Assembly (NCBI GenBank): GCA_051295955.1
Contig: JBPDWA010000009.1
Span: 1 to 48,683 of the forward strand
Reading direction: 5' to 3'
Length of the DNA: 48,683 bases
DNA from: Enterococcus faecalis_A
GTDB lineage: Bacteria; Bacillota; Bacilli; Lactobacillales; Enterococcaceae
Under the pieces are notes generated by a model. That model was not told the DNA's origin and searched no databases. It saw only the letters and a list, made by a program, of their open reading frames with translations. Positions 1 to 8,040 of this stretch are shown piece after piece (position 1 is the stretch's first letter; every line of letters begins with the position of its first letter). A program made the position numbers and the translations under genes.

Positions 1-1
1 T

Positions 2-136
2 TCACAGAAATTTCAAGAAAAGCTAAGCTTGACGCATCAAATGAGTAGTAAATTTCGTGACTTAACTAAAGACATTACCGCAAAAATAGGTGAATTAGTT
101 CAACGAGACCAAGAATTAGCGAACCAACTCGCCTAA
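2..136 (+). CDS. C-terminal part of a small helical type VII secretion partner protein (WXG100/DUF3130-like), truncated by window edge
   Basis: An open frame enters from the left edge and ends at TAA 134-136, giving 44 residues that end ...RDQELANQLA. The residues are charged, helical and rich in Gln/Lys, and include FRDLTKDI. That composition fits the C-terminal helix of the small WXG100-like proteins (DUF3130 / TIGR04197 class) that sit next to LXG toxins. Support comes from context: the next gene, 19 nt downstream on the same strand, looks like the DUF3958 partner usually found beside such proteins. In known LXG loci these small helical proteins bind the toxin's LXG domain and guide it to the secretion apparatus. 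The start lies outside the window, so length and family are uncertain. The open frame is seen; the family name is inference. Confidence 0.5.
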   Translation, partial: SQKFQEKLSLTHQMSSKFRDLTKDITAKIGELVQRDQELANQLA

Positions 137-155
137 AAAAGGGAGCGACACGAGT

Positions 156-467
156 ATGGATCATGAAGACCAAGCGTTGGCGGATGATCAACAAACGAGA
201 CGACAATTTGAAGAGGAAGCCGATGCATTGATAAGAATTAGGAGATAAGCGGAACAGATAACGAATGATACTTATTCTGAAATGCAACGGCAAGTACAAC
301 GATTTGGTGAAACATATGAGCCTATGGAATGGGCACGGCGTGAGCTATCACGTCTTGAAGAAGCTTTTTTTTCAGAATTAGACAGAGAGAAACGCACCCT
401 TTCGTTAAAAGAAGACGAAGCGGAACAAGTCTATCGAAAAAAACTTCAGGAACAAATGAAACCGTAA
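156..467 (+). pseudogene. DUF3958-like LXG-associated helical protein interrupted by an in-frame stop
   Basis: ATG 156 opens a frame preceded by AGGGAG (140-145). It reads 30 codons to TAA 246-248, then continues in the same frame without another stop to TAA 465-467, about 103 codons in all. The part after the stop (AEQITNDTYSEMQRQVQRF...) is as charged and helical as the part before, and contains the W-A-R-R-E-L segment. So one nonsense change, rather than a frameshift, splits the gene. Size, helical character and position after a WXG-like gene fit DUF3958 proteins, partners of LXG toxins in type VII secretion loci. Internal re-initiation at ATG 282 could make a 61-residue product, but no good ribosome site precedes it. 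Family assignment is inference. Confidence 0.55.
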
Positions 468-482
468 AAGGAGTAAAATTAC

Positions 483-746
483 GTGGTAGAAGTAATTGAA
501 AAACTGTTAAAAGAATATAAAAAGAATTTACAACAAATAAGCGCTCAAGCCACGGCAATGGCACTTGTTCAAAATAAGGATAGTCTTGTGAAAAAAACAA
601 AAAAATCAGGAGAAACGGAATCAGAAAGTTCGAAAAATTCCATTACTTCTGCGGTAAGCGGTCTAGGAGAAACAGTAAAAGGGCAGTTTGGAAAGAAGGT
701 AGCACAAGTTTTCGATGAACAAGGAAAAATGCTAGATAAACTCTAA
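483..746 (+). CDS. Small helical protein of the type VII-like cluster, function unknown
   Basis: GTG 483 follows AAAGGAG (467-473) at proper spacing and 15 nt after the preceding broken gene, so the three small genes look like one operon. The 87-residue product has an amphipathic helical N-terminus (EKLLKEYKKNLQQI), a Ser/Lys/Glu-rich linker near residues 37-52, and a glycine-bearing helical C-terminus (GLGETVKGQFGKKVAQVF). There is no signal peptide or membrane segment. It is not recognisable as an LXG domain. It could be a third helical partner or the stub of a larger effector, because no LXG toxin gene follows before infC. I do not recognise the family. Confidence 0.5.
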   Translation: MVEVIEKLLKEYKKNLQQISAQATAMALVQNKDSLVKKTKKSGETESESSKNSITSAVSGLGETVKGQFGKKVAQVFDEQGKMLDKL

Positions 747-1007
747 TTGAGAATAGTATACTAGCTATTGATAGTTTAACGGGGAAGAAAAGGTAGCTTT
801 AGCTTAGGTTTTGTTATTTTTATATTATGTAGGTAGCATATTGGTGTTTAAATAGTTTAGAGAAGCTTGTAGAGAATAGCAGAATAAAATGTTATGAAAT
901 TGATTCTAGTAGAATTAATTGTTTCTATTGCTAAACAACAGTACAAAATAATAAGAAAGATACTAGCTATTATCTGAGTTTTAAAAATCACTTTATCAAG
1001 AAAAGGA

Positions 1008-1036
1008 TTGACAACTAAAAAAAAATCAGGTAAACT
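1008..1036 (+). promoter_or_regulatory. infC operon promoter (TTGACA-N17-TAAACT)
   Basis: A perfect -35 TTGACA (1008-1013) and a -10 TAAACT (1031-1036) are separated by exactly 17 nt. Transcription would begin near 1043, giving a leader of about 200 nt before infC. No other strong promoter was seen between the small-gene cluster and infC. Confidence 0.75.
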
Positions 1037-1042
1037 GATGAA

Positions 1043-1235
1043 GTTGAGAAATGAAAGCAGAAGCACCCGCTTCTCGCCTGAGTGATTGTCATTGCTGGGC
1101 TAGATAAAGGATTCCTTATAGATGAGATAAGGCAGACTGTTGGCGGGTTCTGATTTGGAACCTGTTTTTTTATTGTGTAAAAGCGGGAAAGAACAGTTTT
1201 CCAATAGAATTTTCTCTTAAATTTTTTGGAGGTGA
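1043..1235 (+). promoter_or_regulatory. infC leader RNA (L20-type autoregulatory leader)
   Basis: The transcribed leader is about 190 nt. It contains a conserved-looking segment with AAGCACCCGCTTCTCGCCTGAG (1060-1081), followed by paired stretches and an intrinsic terminator (1145-1171) upstream of infC. In Bacillus and relatives, ribosomal protein L20 binds the infC-rpmI-rplT leader and causes premature termination. The same arrangement of promoter, structured leader, terminator and the three genes is seen here. The terminator and promoter are read directly; control by L20 is inferred from the family. Confidence 0.65.
1145..1171 (+). terminator. Attenuator-type terminator in the infC leader
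   Basis: GGTTC (1146-1150) pairs with GAACC (1158-1162) around a 7-nt loop, extended by a G-U pair, and is followed by a run of seven T. It lies between promoter and start codon, so it must be bypassed for infC expression. Confidence 0.7.
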
Positions 1236-1241
1236 ATGACC

Positions 1242-1757
1242 ATAGCAAAGGATATGATGGTGAACGACGGCATTCGTGCACGTGAGTTACGTTTGATCGG
1301 ACAAGAGGGCGAACAATTAGGTGTAAAAACCAAGGCAGAAGCGTTACAAATTGCTGAAAGAGCAAATTTGGACTTAGTGCTGGTTGCACCCGGAGCAAAA
1401 CCCCCCGTTGCGCGAATTATGGATTATGGAAAATTCCGTTTCGAACAACAAAAGAAAGAGCGTGAGGCTCGCAAAAAACAAAAAGTGATCAACGTAAAAG
1501 AAGTTCGTTTAAGTCCCACAATTGATGTGAACGATTTTAACACAAAACTTCGTAATGCACGCAAATTCTTGGAAAAAGGAGACAAAGTGAAAGCTTCGAT
1601 CCGTTTCAAAGGTCGTGCCATTACCCATAAAGAAATTGGTCAGAAAGTTCTTGATCGCTTAGCGGAAGAAACCGCAGACATCGCAACAGTCGAACAAAAA
1701 GCGAAGATGGACGGACGCAGCATGTTCTTAACGCTGGCACCGAAAAACGACAAGTAA
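1242..1757 (+). CDS. infC: Translation initiation factor IF-3 (non-canonical ATA start proposed)
   Basis: IF-3 binds the 30S subunit, prevents premature 50S joining and proofreads the start codon-initiator tRNA pairing. The protein shows the family hallmarks: VNDGIRARELRLIG near the N-terminus, VAPGAKPPVARIMDYGKFRFEQQ before the linker, then a basic linker and the C-terminal domain ending LAPKNDK, about 171 residues. An in-frame ATG at 1236 lies only 3 nt after the GGAGG site (1228-1232), too close to be used. ATA at 1242 has a 9-nt spacing. Since infC in many bacteria starts with ATT/ATC/ATA and uses this for autoregulation by IF-3, I place the start at 1242. First gene of the infC-rpmI-rplT operon. 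Confidence 0.93.
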   Translation: MAKDMMVNDGIRARELRLIGQEGEQLGVKTKAEALQIAERANLDLVLVAPGAKPPVARIMDYGKFRFEQQKKEREARKKQKVINVKEVRLSPTIDVNDFNTKLRNARKFLEKGDKVKASIRFKGRAITHKEIGQKVLDRLAEETADIATVEQKAKMDGRSMFLTLAPKNDK

Positions 1758-1927
1758 GGGACAAGACCGAGTAGTCGGTTTTTGGCAATTCGATGAAATT
1801 GCGCTTAGCCAGCTGTCAGCTGACTAAACGAATTCACTTGAAGCAATGATTTTGAGGTTGCTAGTTCAACTTTTTATTAACTGCAGTTGAACGATATGCA
1901 AAATGAAAATGTAGGAGGAAATTAGTC

Positions 1928-2128
1928 ATGCCAAAACAAAAAACACACCGCGGTTCTGCAAAACGTTTCAAACGTACTGGTAAAGGCGGTTTGAAACGAT
2001 TCCGCGCATTTACGAGCCACCGTTTCCACGGTAAAACAAAAAAACAACGCCGTCAATTGCGTAAAGCAAGCATGGTCGCTTCAGGCGATTACAAACGTAT
2101 TCGTCAACAATTAGCAAAAATGAAGTAA
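1928..2128 (+). CDS. rpmI: 50S ribosomal protein L35
   Basis: A 66-residue, extremely basic protein beginning MPKQKTHRGSAKRFKRTGKG and containing the L35 core (AFTSHRFHGKTKKQRRQLRK), typical in length for the family. L35 is a late-assembling 50S protein. AGGAGG (1914-1919) precedes ATG with normal spacing. It lies between infC and rplT, the invariant order in Firmicutes. The 170-nt gap after infC holds no terminator that I can see, so it is probably cotranscribed and under the same leader control. Confidence 0.98.
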   Translation: MPKQKTHRGSAKRFKRTGKGGLKRFRAFTSHRFHGKTKKQRRQLRKASMVASGDYKRIRQQLAKMK

Positions 2129-2192
2129 GACTGCGTAACATTCAGCGAAAAATCGCCAATAGAAGAAATGAGATATTAGGAGGAATTTAACC

Positions 2193-2552
2193 ATGGCACG
2201 TGTTAAAGGTGGAACAGTAAGCCGTAAACGTCGTAAAAGAGTCCTTAAGTTAGCGAAAGGTTACTACGGCTCAAAACATACTTTATTTAAATCAGCAAAA
2301 GAACAAGTAATGAATTCTTATTACTATGCATTTAGAGATCGTCGTCAAAAGAAACGCGACTTCCGTAAATTGTGGATCGCTCGTATCAACGCAGCGGCTC
2401 GCATGAATGGCTTAAGCTACTCAAAATTAATGCACGGCTTGAAATTAGCTGAAATCGACATCAACCGCAAAATGTTAGCTGACCTTGCTGTCCATGATGC
2501 TGCGGCATTTACTGCCTTAGCTGACCAAGCAAAAGCTGCTTTAGCAAAATAA
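2193..2552 (+). CDS. rplT: 50S ribosomal protein L20
   Basis: A 119-residue basic protein starting MARVKGGTVSRKRRKRVLKL with the L20 signature KGYYGSKHTLFKSAKEQVMNSYYYAFRDRRQKKR (split here for reading) and the C-terminal globular part LSYSKLMHGLKLAEIDINRKMLADLA. L20 is needed for early 50S assembly and is the usual repressor of this operon through the infC leader. The start has AGGAGGA at 2179-2185. A terminator follows at 2573-2654, closing the operon. Confidence 0.98.
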   Translation: MARVKGGTVSRKRRKRVLKLAKGYYGSKHTLFKSAKEQVMNSYYYAFRDRRQKKRDFRKLWIARINAAARMNGLSYSKLMHGLKLAEIDINRKMLADLAVHDAAAFTALADQAKAALAK

Positions 2553-2924
2553 ATCTTACTCCGTAACTAAAAATCCACTTGTAATGAAGGAAACCTCAAA
2601 AATTAGATGAACCGTTTAATTATGAGCGTTCTCCACTGACAAGTGGATTTTTTGTGCTGTTCTTTTTATTTTGGGAAACGCTTATTACGAGCTTTCTGTT
2701 TTGTAGTAAAAAACCACCAACTATATCGGTAAAAACGAAGGTTTTGCCATATCTAAACGCTTAAATATTTTTTAGATTGTGAAAATAAGTGAAGGAAGTA
2801 GACGTGAATGGAAGTATTTACTCCGTACTTTAAACAGGAGCTGGTAGCTATTTACGGTTTCTTTAGGTAAATTTACAAGGAATGCTTCCCATGCTCCTTT
2901 TGAACTTCACTATAGAATAGCTGC
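2553..2924. other. Intergenic region after rplT
   Basis: Apart from the operon terminator at its left end, this 372-nt stretch shows no convincing gene, promoter or repeat. It separates rplT from a convergent methyltransferase gene. Confidence 0.6.
2573..2654 (+). terminator. Terminator of infC-rpmI-rplT with a long loop
   Basis: ATCCACTTGT (2573-2582) is perfectly complementary to ACAAGTGGAT (2639-2648), followed by six T. The loop is 56 nt, longer than usual, and can fold internally (GAAGGAAAC / GAGCGTTCTC segments). Confidence 0.7.
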
Positions 2925-3692
2925 TTATTTAACTTTTCCGCTATAACATTGAACAAAATTTGGGAAGAGTAATTGACCTGCGCTGCTATATTTATCGAAC
3001 AATTGATTTGTTTCTTCCACAAATTCCTCGTAACGAGTAGGATCAACTGTTTTCCGAGGACTCCAAGATCTGGATAGGTTCAAACCGAGATAAGCAGCTC
3101 GTCCGAGGGCTAAATCATTACGGCAGGTTTTGTATTCACATAGGCCTTCGCTGAAAAAATCCCACCAGGCTTTTGCGAAACGACTGCTGTCATTTGCTCC
3201 TTTTTTATCTGGTGCGTATTTTTCCCGCAATTTATGTTCTGCCTGCATTACGTTGCTTTCATAATCTCTCGTGTTCCAAACGATGATAACCTGACCGTTT
3301 GGCTTTAAAATCCGTTGACATTCTTGTTTGAAACACTTTCTGTCAAACCAGTGAAACGCTTGAGCAACTGTGACAAAATCAATGCTCTGATTAGCCAAGT
3401 CGGTTTTTTCGGCTGTTGCTTTTATCAATTTGAAATTTTGATATTGGCTTAGTTGTTGTTCAGCTATTTTTCTCATCTCATCATTTGGCTCCACACCGAT
3501 TACAGCACTGTCCCGTTCTAGTAATAGTTGACTGAAAATTCCTGTTCCGGCTCCTATATCCGCAATTTGGGAACTTTTTTGAAGACCCACGCTCGTGTAT
3601 AAGTAATCAAGCAATTCTTTAGGATAACTAGGGCGGAATTTAGTATAATCCGCTGCTTTGCCGGCAAATCTCGTTTCATTACTGATTGTCAT
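2925..3692 (-). CDS. Class I SAM-dependent methyltransferase (Methyltransf_11 type)
   Basis: The 255-residue product carries the SAM-binding motif I IADIGAGTGIFSQLLL, an acidic end of strand 2 (VIGVEPNDEMR) and the motif region IDFVTVAQAFHWFD, all typical of the Methyltransf_11 group that includes YcgJ-like enzymes. Substrate cannot be told from sequence. The start at 3692 is chosen because AGGAGG lies just upstream with good spacing and the protein then begins MTISNETRFAGKA; an upstream in-frame extension lacks a ribosome site. The gene is alone, convergent with rplT. Confidence 0.85.
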   Translation of the reverse strand: MTISNETRFAGKAADYTKFRPSYPKELLDYLYTSVGLQKSSQIADIGAGTGIFSQLLLERDSAVIGVEPNDEMRKIAEQQLSQYQNFKLIKATAEKTDLANQSIDFVTVAQAFHWFDRKCFKQECQRILKPNGQVIIVWNTRDYESNVMQAEHKLREKYAPDKKGANDSSRFAKAWWDFFSEGLCEYKTCRNDLALGRAAYLGLNLSRSWSPRKTVDPTRYEEFVEETNQLFDKYSSAGQLLFPNFVQCYSGKVK

Positions 3693-4289
3693 CTTGCTAC
3701 CTCCTGTTTCTTTCATTATACAATAAACAAGCAATTGACAAAGGGACATTTAACATGTTGGTAAGGATCAATAAGAACTTTCTTTTTTACCCTTTTGAAT
3801 AACTCGATGGTTAAATTTTATTTCCCATCTTCGACTTAATGGAAGTAAGTGACAGTTTTTAGTGTTAAAAGGGATCTTTATAAAGTGATGAAAGAAGCTT
3901 GTTACGATCAAAAGATAAAATGTAGCTAAGGATAATTTATCGGTTGCATCAAGTACAAAAATTCCTACCTGATCCTATATTTATAGGCAGAGGAGCATTT
4001 TTACACAAAATAAAACAAGTGAGAAGAAGTCCTTTATCATAATTCAAAAAACTTAGACGGCCATGGTCACACTTTAAAAATTGATAGATCACTTAAGTGT
4101 CATTTGAAGCTGTATTTGCTTTGTTATTTGGATAATTCGGCTTTTCACTGTCCGTACTCAAAAGATTGCTGACTAACAGAAAAACTATTTGACATTAAAA
4201 AAAGTAAGCCTTCTCTTTTGGATCGTTTTCTTTTATACTGAGACTAATACAGAAATTCACTCTGTATCAAAAAAGAAAGGAGCTCTTTT
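3693..4289. other. Intergenic region before the LPXTG amidase
   Basis: About 600 nt without a credible gene. Near its right end is a candidate -10 (TATACT 4234-4239) followed by a 7-bp inverted repeat ATACAGA (4247-4253) / TCTGTAT (4261-4267) with a 7-nt loop, placed where a repressor would act on the amidase gene. A TTGACA at 4189-4194 is too far upstream to pair with this -10. The rest shows nothing clear. Confidence 0.4.
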
Positions 4290-6326
4290 ATGAAAAAGTC
4301 TATTTTCATTAGTAAATTAGGATTGTTATTGTTGTTAGGACAAGCGTTGCTGGTAACTTCCACCAATGCTCAAGAAAATGTCAGTAGTAACACGACTAGA
4401 ACGGGTGTAACAGCTGAAACAACCGGATTCGTCGAGACAACAGAAGGCGCCTCTTCTTCAGCTAGTGAAAAAGAACTGGGGACTATTGAAACAAGAACAC
4501 ACACTACAGCATTAGCAGAAACTGACGGAAAAACGCAGCAAACTACCTTTTCTTCCATGGGAAATAATACAGATAAACAAGCTGTTCCAGATGAGCAGGC
4601 GACGTTTACGGAAACGGAATATAAACATGCCTCAGCCAGTGAATTGGCACAACTTGTACGAAATAAAAAAGTGACTAGTGAGGAACTAGTCAAGTTGGCT
4701 GTAGCTATTATTAAACGAAAAAATCCAGCACTAAACGCAGTCATTACTCTTAGAGAAGCGGCCGCAATAACCGAAGCGCAATCTCTAGAAGACCACGGAC
4801 AGCCTTTTTTAGGCGTACCGCTTTTGTTAAAAGGATTAGGGCAATCGTTAAAAGGTGAAAGTAATACTAATGGTTTGGGCTTTATGAAAGATCAAGTTTC
4901 AGGAGCTACTTCAACCTTTGTGAAAGCATTACAAAATGCAGGTTTTATTATTATTGGACAAACTAATTATCCGGAATTAGGTTGGAAAAATATTTCTGAT
5001 TCTTCTTTATACGGCGTTTCCGTCAATCCGTGGAATCTTCATCACTATTCCGGCGGCTCTTCTGGCGGGGCTGGAGCAAGCGTGGCTGCTGCTTTTGTAC
5101 CGATAGCTTCCGGAAGTGATGCCGGCGGTTCCATCAGAATTCCTGCCTCTTGGACAGGGACGGTTGGCTTTAAACCTTCTCGTGGCGTGATTGCAGGTAA
5201 CTCTAATAGTACCAAAGGCCAAACCGTTCATTTCGGTTTAAGTAAAACTGTTGCAGACACCAAAGCTTTATTTGAGTCTCTAGTTATTAAAGACATCCCT
5301 GTTGGACATTTAAGTAAAGCGCAACCGATTGCTTATACAATTGATTCGCCAGTCGGGACGCCGGTTAGTGCTGATGCCAAAGAAGCAGTTTCAGAAGCAG
5401 TTGCTTTTTTAAAAGAACAAGGCTATACCTTAGTTGAAGTCAAACATCCTGTTGATGGCCGGCGGTTAATGAAAAATTATTATACCATTGCAGCCGGTTC
5501 GGCTGGTATTGCGGATTTTTTGGCACGACAGCAATTGAAGCGATCGCTACAACGACAAGATGTAGAGTTGCTAACTTGGGCGCTTTATCAGACGGGCAAG
5601 AACTTAACCAGTGCTGATACTAGTGCGGCTTGGGCAGATGTTGCCCTACAAGCACAACAGATGACTGCTTTTTACCGGAAATACCCGATTTTTTTAACAC
5701 CTACAACAGCAGATACTGCTCCTGATATGAACAATCCGCTTTTAAAACCGGAACTCGCAGCTCAAATGGAGCGGACTGACCAAATAGCGCCTGCTGCGCA
5801 ACAGCAACTAATTTACGATCAATGGCTAACGGCGTTAACTTACACGCCTTTTACGCAACAAGCCAATTTATTCGGACACCCAGCGTTAAGTGTGCCTACT
5901 TATGTTTCAAGAAAAGGCTTGCCTTTAGGTGTTCAATTTAACGCAGCTACTAATGAAGACCGAACTTTATTGCAATTGGGACTGTTGTTCGAACAACATC
6001 ATAAAATAAATGTTCTTCATGCAAATCCACCAGAACCTAAGCCGGAGACAGAAGACTCTGGCATGCAATCGTCAAAAGAGATAACGGAGCATTCAGATCA
6101 ATTCACAAGTTCAAATAATGCCGAGCACTTTACAACTGGCTTAACCTCTGATAGCACCAAAGAAAAGACAGCAACAGCTTTGGCAGAGAATACTATCAAT
6201 ACTAGAGCTAAGCTACCGAAAACAGGAGCGCAACACACATTAGAATCATGGGGAGGTGTAGCTGTAGTAAGTATTGTCGTCATTTTGGTTGGTTGTTTGC
6301 GAAAAAACCAAAAGAAGAATATCTAA
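4290..6326 (+). CDS. LPXTG-anchored amidase-signature family hydrolase
   Basis: A 678-residue secreted amidase. Residues 1-27 are a signal peptide (basic start, Leu-rich core, cleavage near TNA-QE). A Thr/Ser/Glu-rich spacer runs to about 105. The amidase-signature domain follows, with the expected triad: Lys181 in LLLKGLGQ, cis-Ser near 257 in GGSSGG, and nucleophile Ser281 in GSDAGGSIRIP; the spacing matches known family members. The C-terminus has a second low-complexity spacer, LPKTG at about 642-646, a hydrophobic segment and a basic tail, so sortase A should fix it to peptidoglycan. AAAGGAG precedes ATG. Amidase-signature enzymes hydrolyse amides; annotations of similar proteins as 6-aminohexanoate cyclic-dimer hydrolase are not a proven role. 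Substrate is unknown. Confidence 0.9.
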   Translation: MKKSIFISKLGLLLLLGQALLVTSTNAQENVSSNTTRTGVTAETTGFVETTEGASSSASEKELGTIETRTHTTALAETDGKTQQTTFSSMGNNTDKQAVPDEQATFTETEYKHASASELAQLVRNKKVTSEELVKLAVAIIKRKNPALNAVITLREAAAITEAQSLEDHGQPFLGVPLLLKGLGQSLKGESNTNGLGFMKDQVSGATSTFVKALQNAGFIIIGQTNYPELGWKNISDSSLYGVSVNPWNLHHYSGGSSGGAGASVAAAFVPIASGSDAGGSIRIPASWTGTVGFKPSRGVIAGNSNSTKGQTVHFGLSKTVADTKALFESLVIKDIPVGHLSKAQPIAYTIDSPVGTPVSADAKEAVSEAVAFLKEQGYTLVEVKHPVDGRRLMKNYYTIAAGSAGIADFLARQQLKRSLQRQDVELLTWALYQTGKNLTSADTSAAWADVALQAQQMTAFYRKYPIFLTPTTADTAPDMNNPLLKPELAAQMERTDQIAPAAQQQLIYDQWLTALTYTPFTQQANLFGHPALSVPTYVSRKGLPLGVQFNAATNEDRTLLQLGLLFEQHHKINVLHANPPEPKPETEDSGMQSSKEITEHSDQFTSSNNAEHFTTGLTSDSTKEKTATALAENTINTRAKLPKTGAQHTLESWGGVAVVSIVVILVGCLRKNQKKNI

Positions 6327-6404
6327 AATGAAAAATAAGAAATAGAAATGGTAGCAGAGGATACGAGAAAAAAAGACAGAGCTTGAAAAGAGCTGTGGCT
6401 TTTT

Positions 6405-6593
6405 TTGTGCTTGAAACAGCAGCTACCTTATCCTGACAGCTTGTTAGCTGCTTTGGAGGTTTCTTTAGAAAGAGCTGCTTATTACTATATCGATTATTTT
6501 TTGGCTCACGATATTGTTGTGAGCCATCCATGGCTCGAAGCAGCTTATGAACAGTTAAAACAAGCCCTAGAGGAAGCAACTGATTGCTCCTAA
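6405..6593 (+). CDS. Doubtful 62-codon open frame
   Basis: The frame begins with TTG inside the T-run of a probable terminator and has no ribosome binding site. The translated residues look protein-like (LERAAYYYIDYFLAHDIV, then an amphipathic helix EAAYEQLKQALEEA), so it may be the remnant of a gene whose 5' end is lost. I do not recognise a family. Confidence 0.2.
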   Translation: MCLKQQLPYPDSLLAALEVSLERAAYYYIDYFLAHDIVVSHPWLEAAYEQLKQALEEATDCS

Positions 6594-6601
6594 GCGTGCT
6601 C

Positions 6602-6644
6602 AAAAAAAAGAAACACCAAGTAAAAATGGTATTTCCTTTTTTAA
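6602..6644 (-). terminator. Terminator for the MFS transporter (works on both strands)
   Basis: GAAACACC (6610-6617) and GGTATTTC (6628-6635) form a stem with one mismatch, with an A-run on the left and T-run on the right, so it can end transcription from either side. It lies 14 nt past the MFS stop codon. Confidence 0.65.
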
Positions 6645-6657
6645 ACTAATTAAAAAC

Positions 6658-8028
6658 CTATGCGTAGTGTTGGGATTTAGAAAAAAGAATGCGGCTGACT
6701 AATACTAATGTCAGTACAAGTAAAAAGAGCAAGCCGTACAAGTCGATGCGAGTACCTAAAATAGTACCTTCGATAAAGTTAGTGTGGTTATTTTGAAAAA
6801 TTCCCATAATTAAAGCAACAAAAGCAGTAGCAATGGCTCCCACTAATTGCTGTAATGCTGTGAATATGGCGTTGCCGTCAGCATATACCTCTTTTGTTAG
6901 TGCCGATAAGCCCATCGTCATGGTATTACTGTAAGCCAAGCCAACACCCACCATAAATAATACGTGACAAGCAATAATCAGCAGGGTTTGACCGCTGGTT
7001 AAAACAAGTGTTAAGCCTACCCAACCAACAAATGCTAAAATCAGGCCAGCAAGGATCGGTTTTTTCGCACCTAAGTTATCTAGAATTTTACCAGATACTG
7101 GCGCAAAGAACGCTCCCACTAAAGCTCCTGGAAACATCATCATACCAGCTTTTGAAGAACTGGCGTCAAATACGAACTGCATAAAGTTTGGAATGATAAA
7201 AGAAATACCTAATAACATTGCTTGAAAAGTTAAAAAGCCAAACAAAAAGGTGCGGAACCCGGCAATTTTAAAGACGGTTAAGTTAAGAAGTTGGTTATTT
7301 TTATTAAGTTCCATAAATATCTTTCCACTAGCTAAAGCTACAATGATAATCACCCAAAATAACGGTTTGCCTACATAGCTGAATAACAACAATAGACAAC
7401 TAAAGCAGATAGCTAAAGCAATTGCTGCCGGAATATTTAATTTGCCAACTTTTGATATTGCTTCTTTGGGAATAGCAACTAAGCCAATTAAAGCAGTGAT
7501 TAAAAGAATTGGCACTAGTGAAATATAGATAAAAGGCCAGCCGACAGTAGAGGTTAAGATTCCGCCGTAAGTTGGGCCTAATGCTGGCGCAATTGATGTA
7601 GTTAAGGTACCTACGCCAATCATTAAGCCTCTTTTTTCCACAGGAACTTTAGTTAAAATAATATTAAACATCAACGGTAAAGCAATACCGGTAGCAATTC
7701 CTTGTAACAAGCGGCCTATTAATAATAGACTAAAGCTTAAAGGAATGCAGTTAACAATTACGCCGATTAAAAATAAACTGATAGACGTAACGAACAAACG
7801 ATACATACTATAGTTTTTAATCAAATAGGATGAAAGGGGCACAATGATTGAAATCATCAGTAAGTAAATGGTCGTTACCCATTGGACTTGAGCAGTTTCG
7901 ATATGAAACTGTTTGATCAGTGTTGGAAATGTAACGTTCATGGCTGTTTCAATCAATACACCGCTAAAAGCCATGATTCCTGTCGCTAGGACAGCTAAGT
8001 TTACGTTAAATTTTCTTGCTTTTTGCAT
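6658..8028 (-). CDS. MFS multidrug efflux transporter, DHA2 (EmrB/QacA-like) family
   Basis: A 456-residue polytopic membrane protein with many hydrophobic segments. Motif A-like and motif C-like stretches (RLLQGIATGIALPLMFNII and ALGPTYGG) and the N-terminal ETAMNVTFPTLIKQF segment mark the drug:proton antiporter DHA2 group. It probably exports toxic organic compounds using the proton gradient; substrate unknown. ATG 8028 follows AGAGGTG. The transcript has a leader of about 90 nt with hairpins and a possible 17-codon leader peptide that stops 12 nt before the pump start, suggesting inducible control. It is transcribed away from the amidinotransferase-like gene. Confidence 0.88.
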   Translation of the reverse strand: MQKARKFNVNLAVLATGIMAFSGVLIETAMNVTFPTLIKQFHIETAQVQWVTTIYLLMISIIVPLSSYLIKNYSMYRLFVTSISLFLIGVIVNCIPLSFSLLLIGRLLQGIATGIALPLMFNIILTKVPVEKRGLMIGVGTLTTSIAPALGPTYGGILTSTVGWPFIYISLVPILLITALIGLVAIPKEAISKVGKLNIPAAIALAICFSCLLLLFSYVGKPLFWVIIIVALASGKIFMELNKNNQLLNLTVFKIAGFRTFLFGFLTFQAMLLGISFIIPNFMQFVFDASSSKAGMMMFPGALVGAFFAPVSGKILDNLGAKKPILAGLILAFVGWVGLTLVLTSGQTLLIIACHVLFMVGVGLAYSNTMTMGLSALTKEVYADGNAIFTALQQLVGAIATAFVALIMGIFQNNHTNFIEGTILGTRIDLYGLLFLLVLTLVLVSRILFSKSQHYA

Positions 8029-8040
8029 GTAATCACCTCT

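Larger units (their letters stand above)
6327..6657. other. Intergenic region after the amidase
   Basis: A weak stem (AGCTT ... AAGAGCT near 6380-6394) followed by seven T (6400-6406) may terminate the amidase transcript. A doubtful small frame and a convergent terminator fill the rest. Confidence 0.4.

Noticed and set aside
757..974. 12-nt direct repeat ATACTAGCTATT upstream of infC
   Set aside because: Two short AT-rich copies about 200 nt apart, not tied to any feature; chance is likely.
4189..4239. TTGACA paired with TATACT as the amidase promoter
   Set aside because: Spacing is about 39 nt, far from the required 16-18.
5007..5231. Antisense frames inside the amidase and other long genes
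   Set aside because: They mirror the coding strand of well-supported genes and lack ribosome sites.
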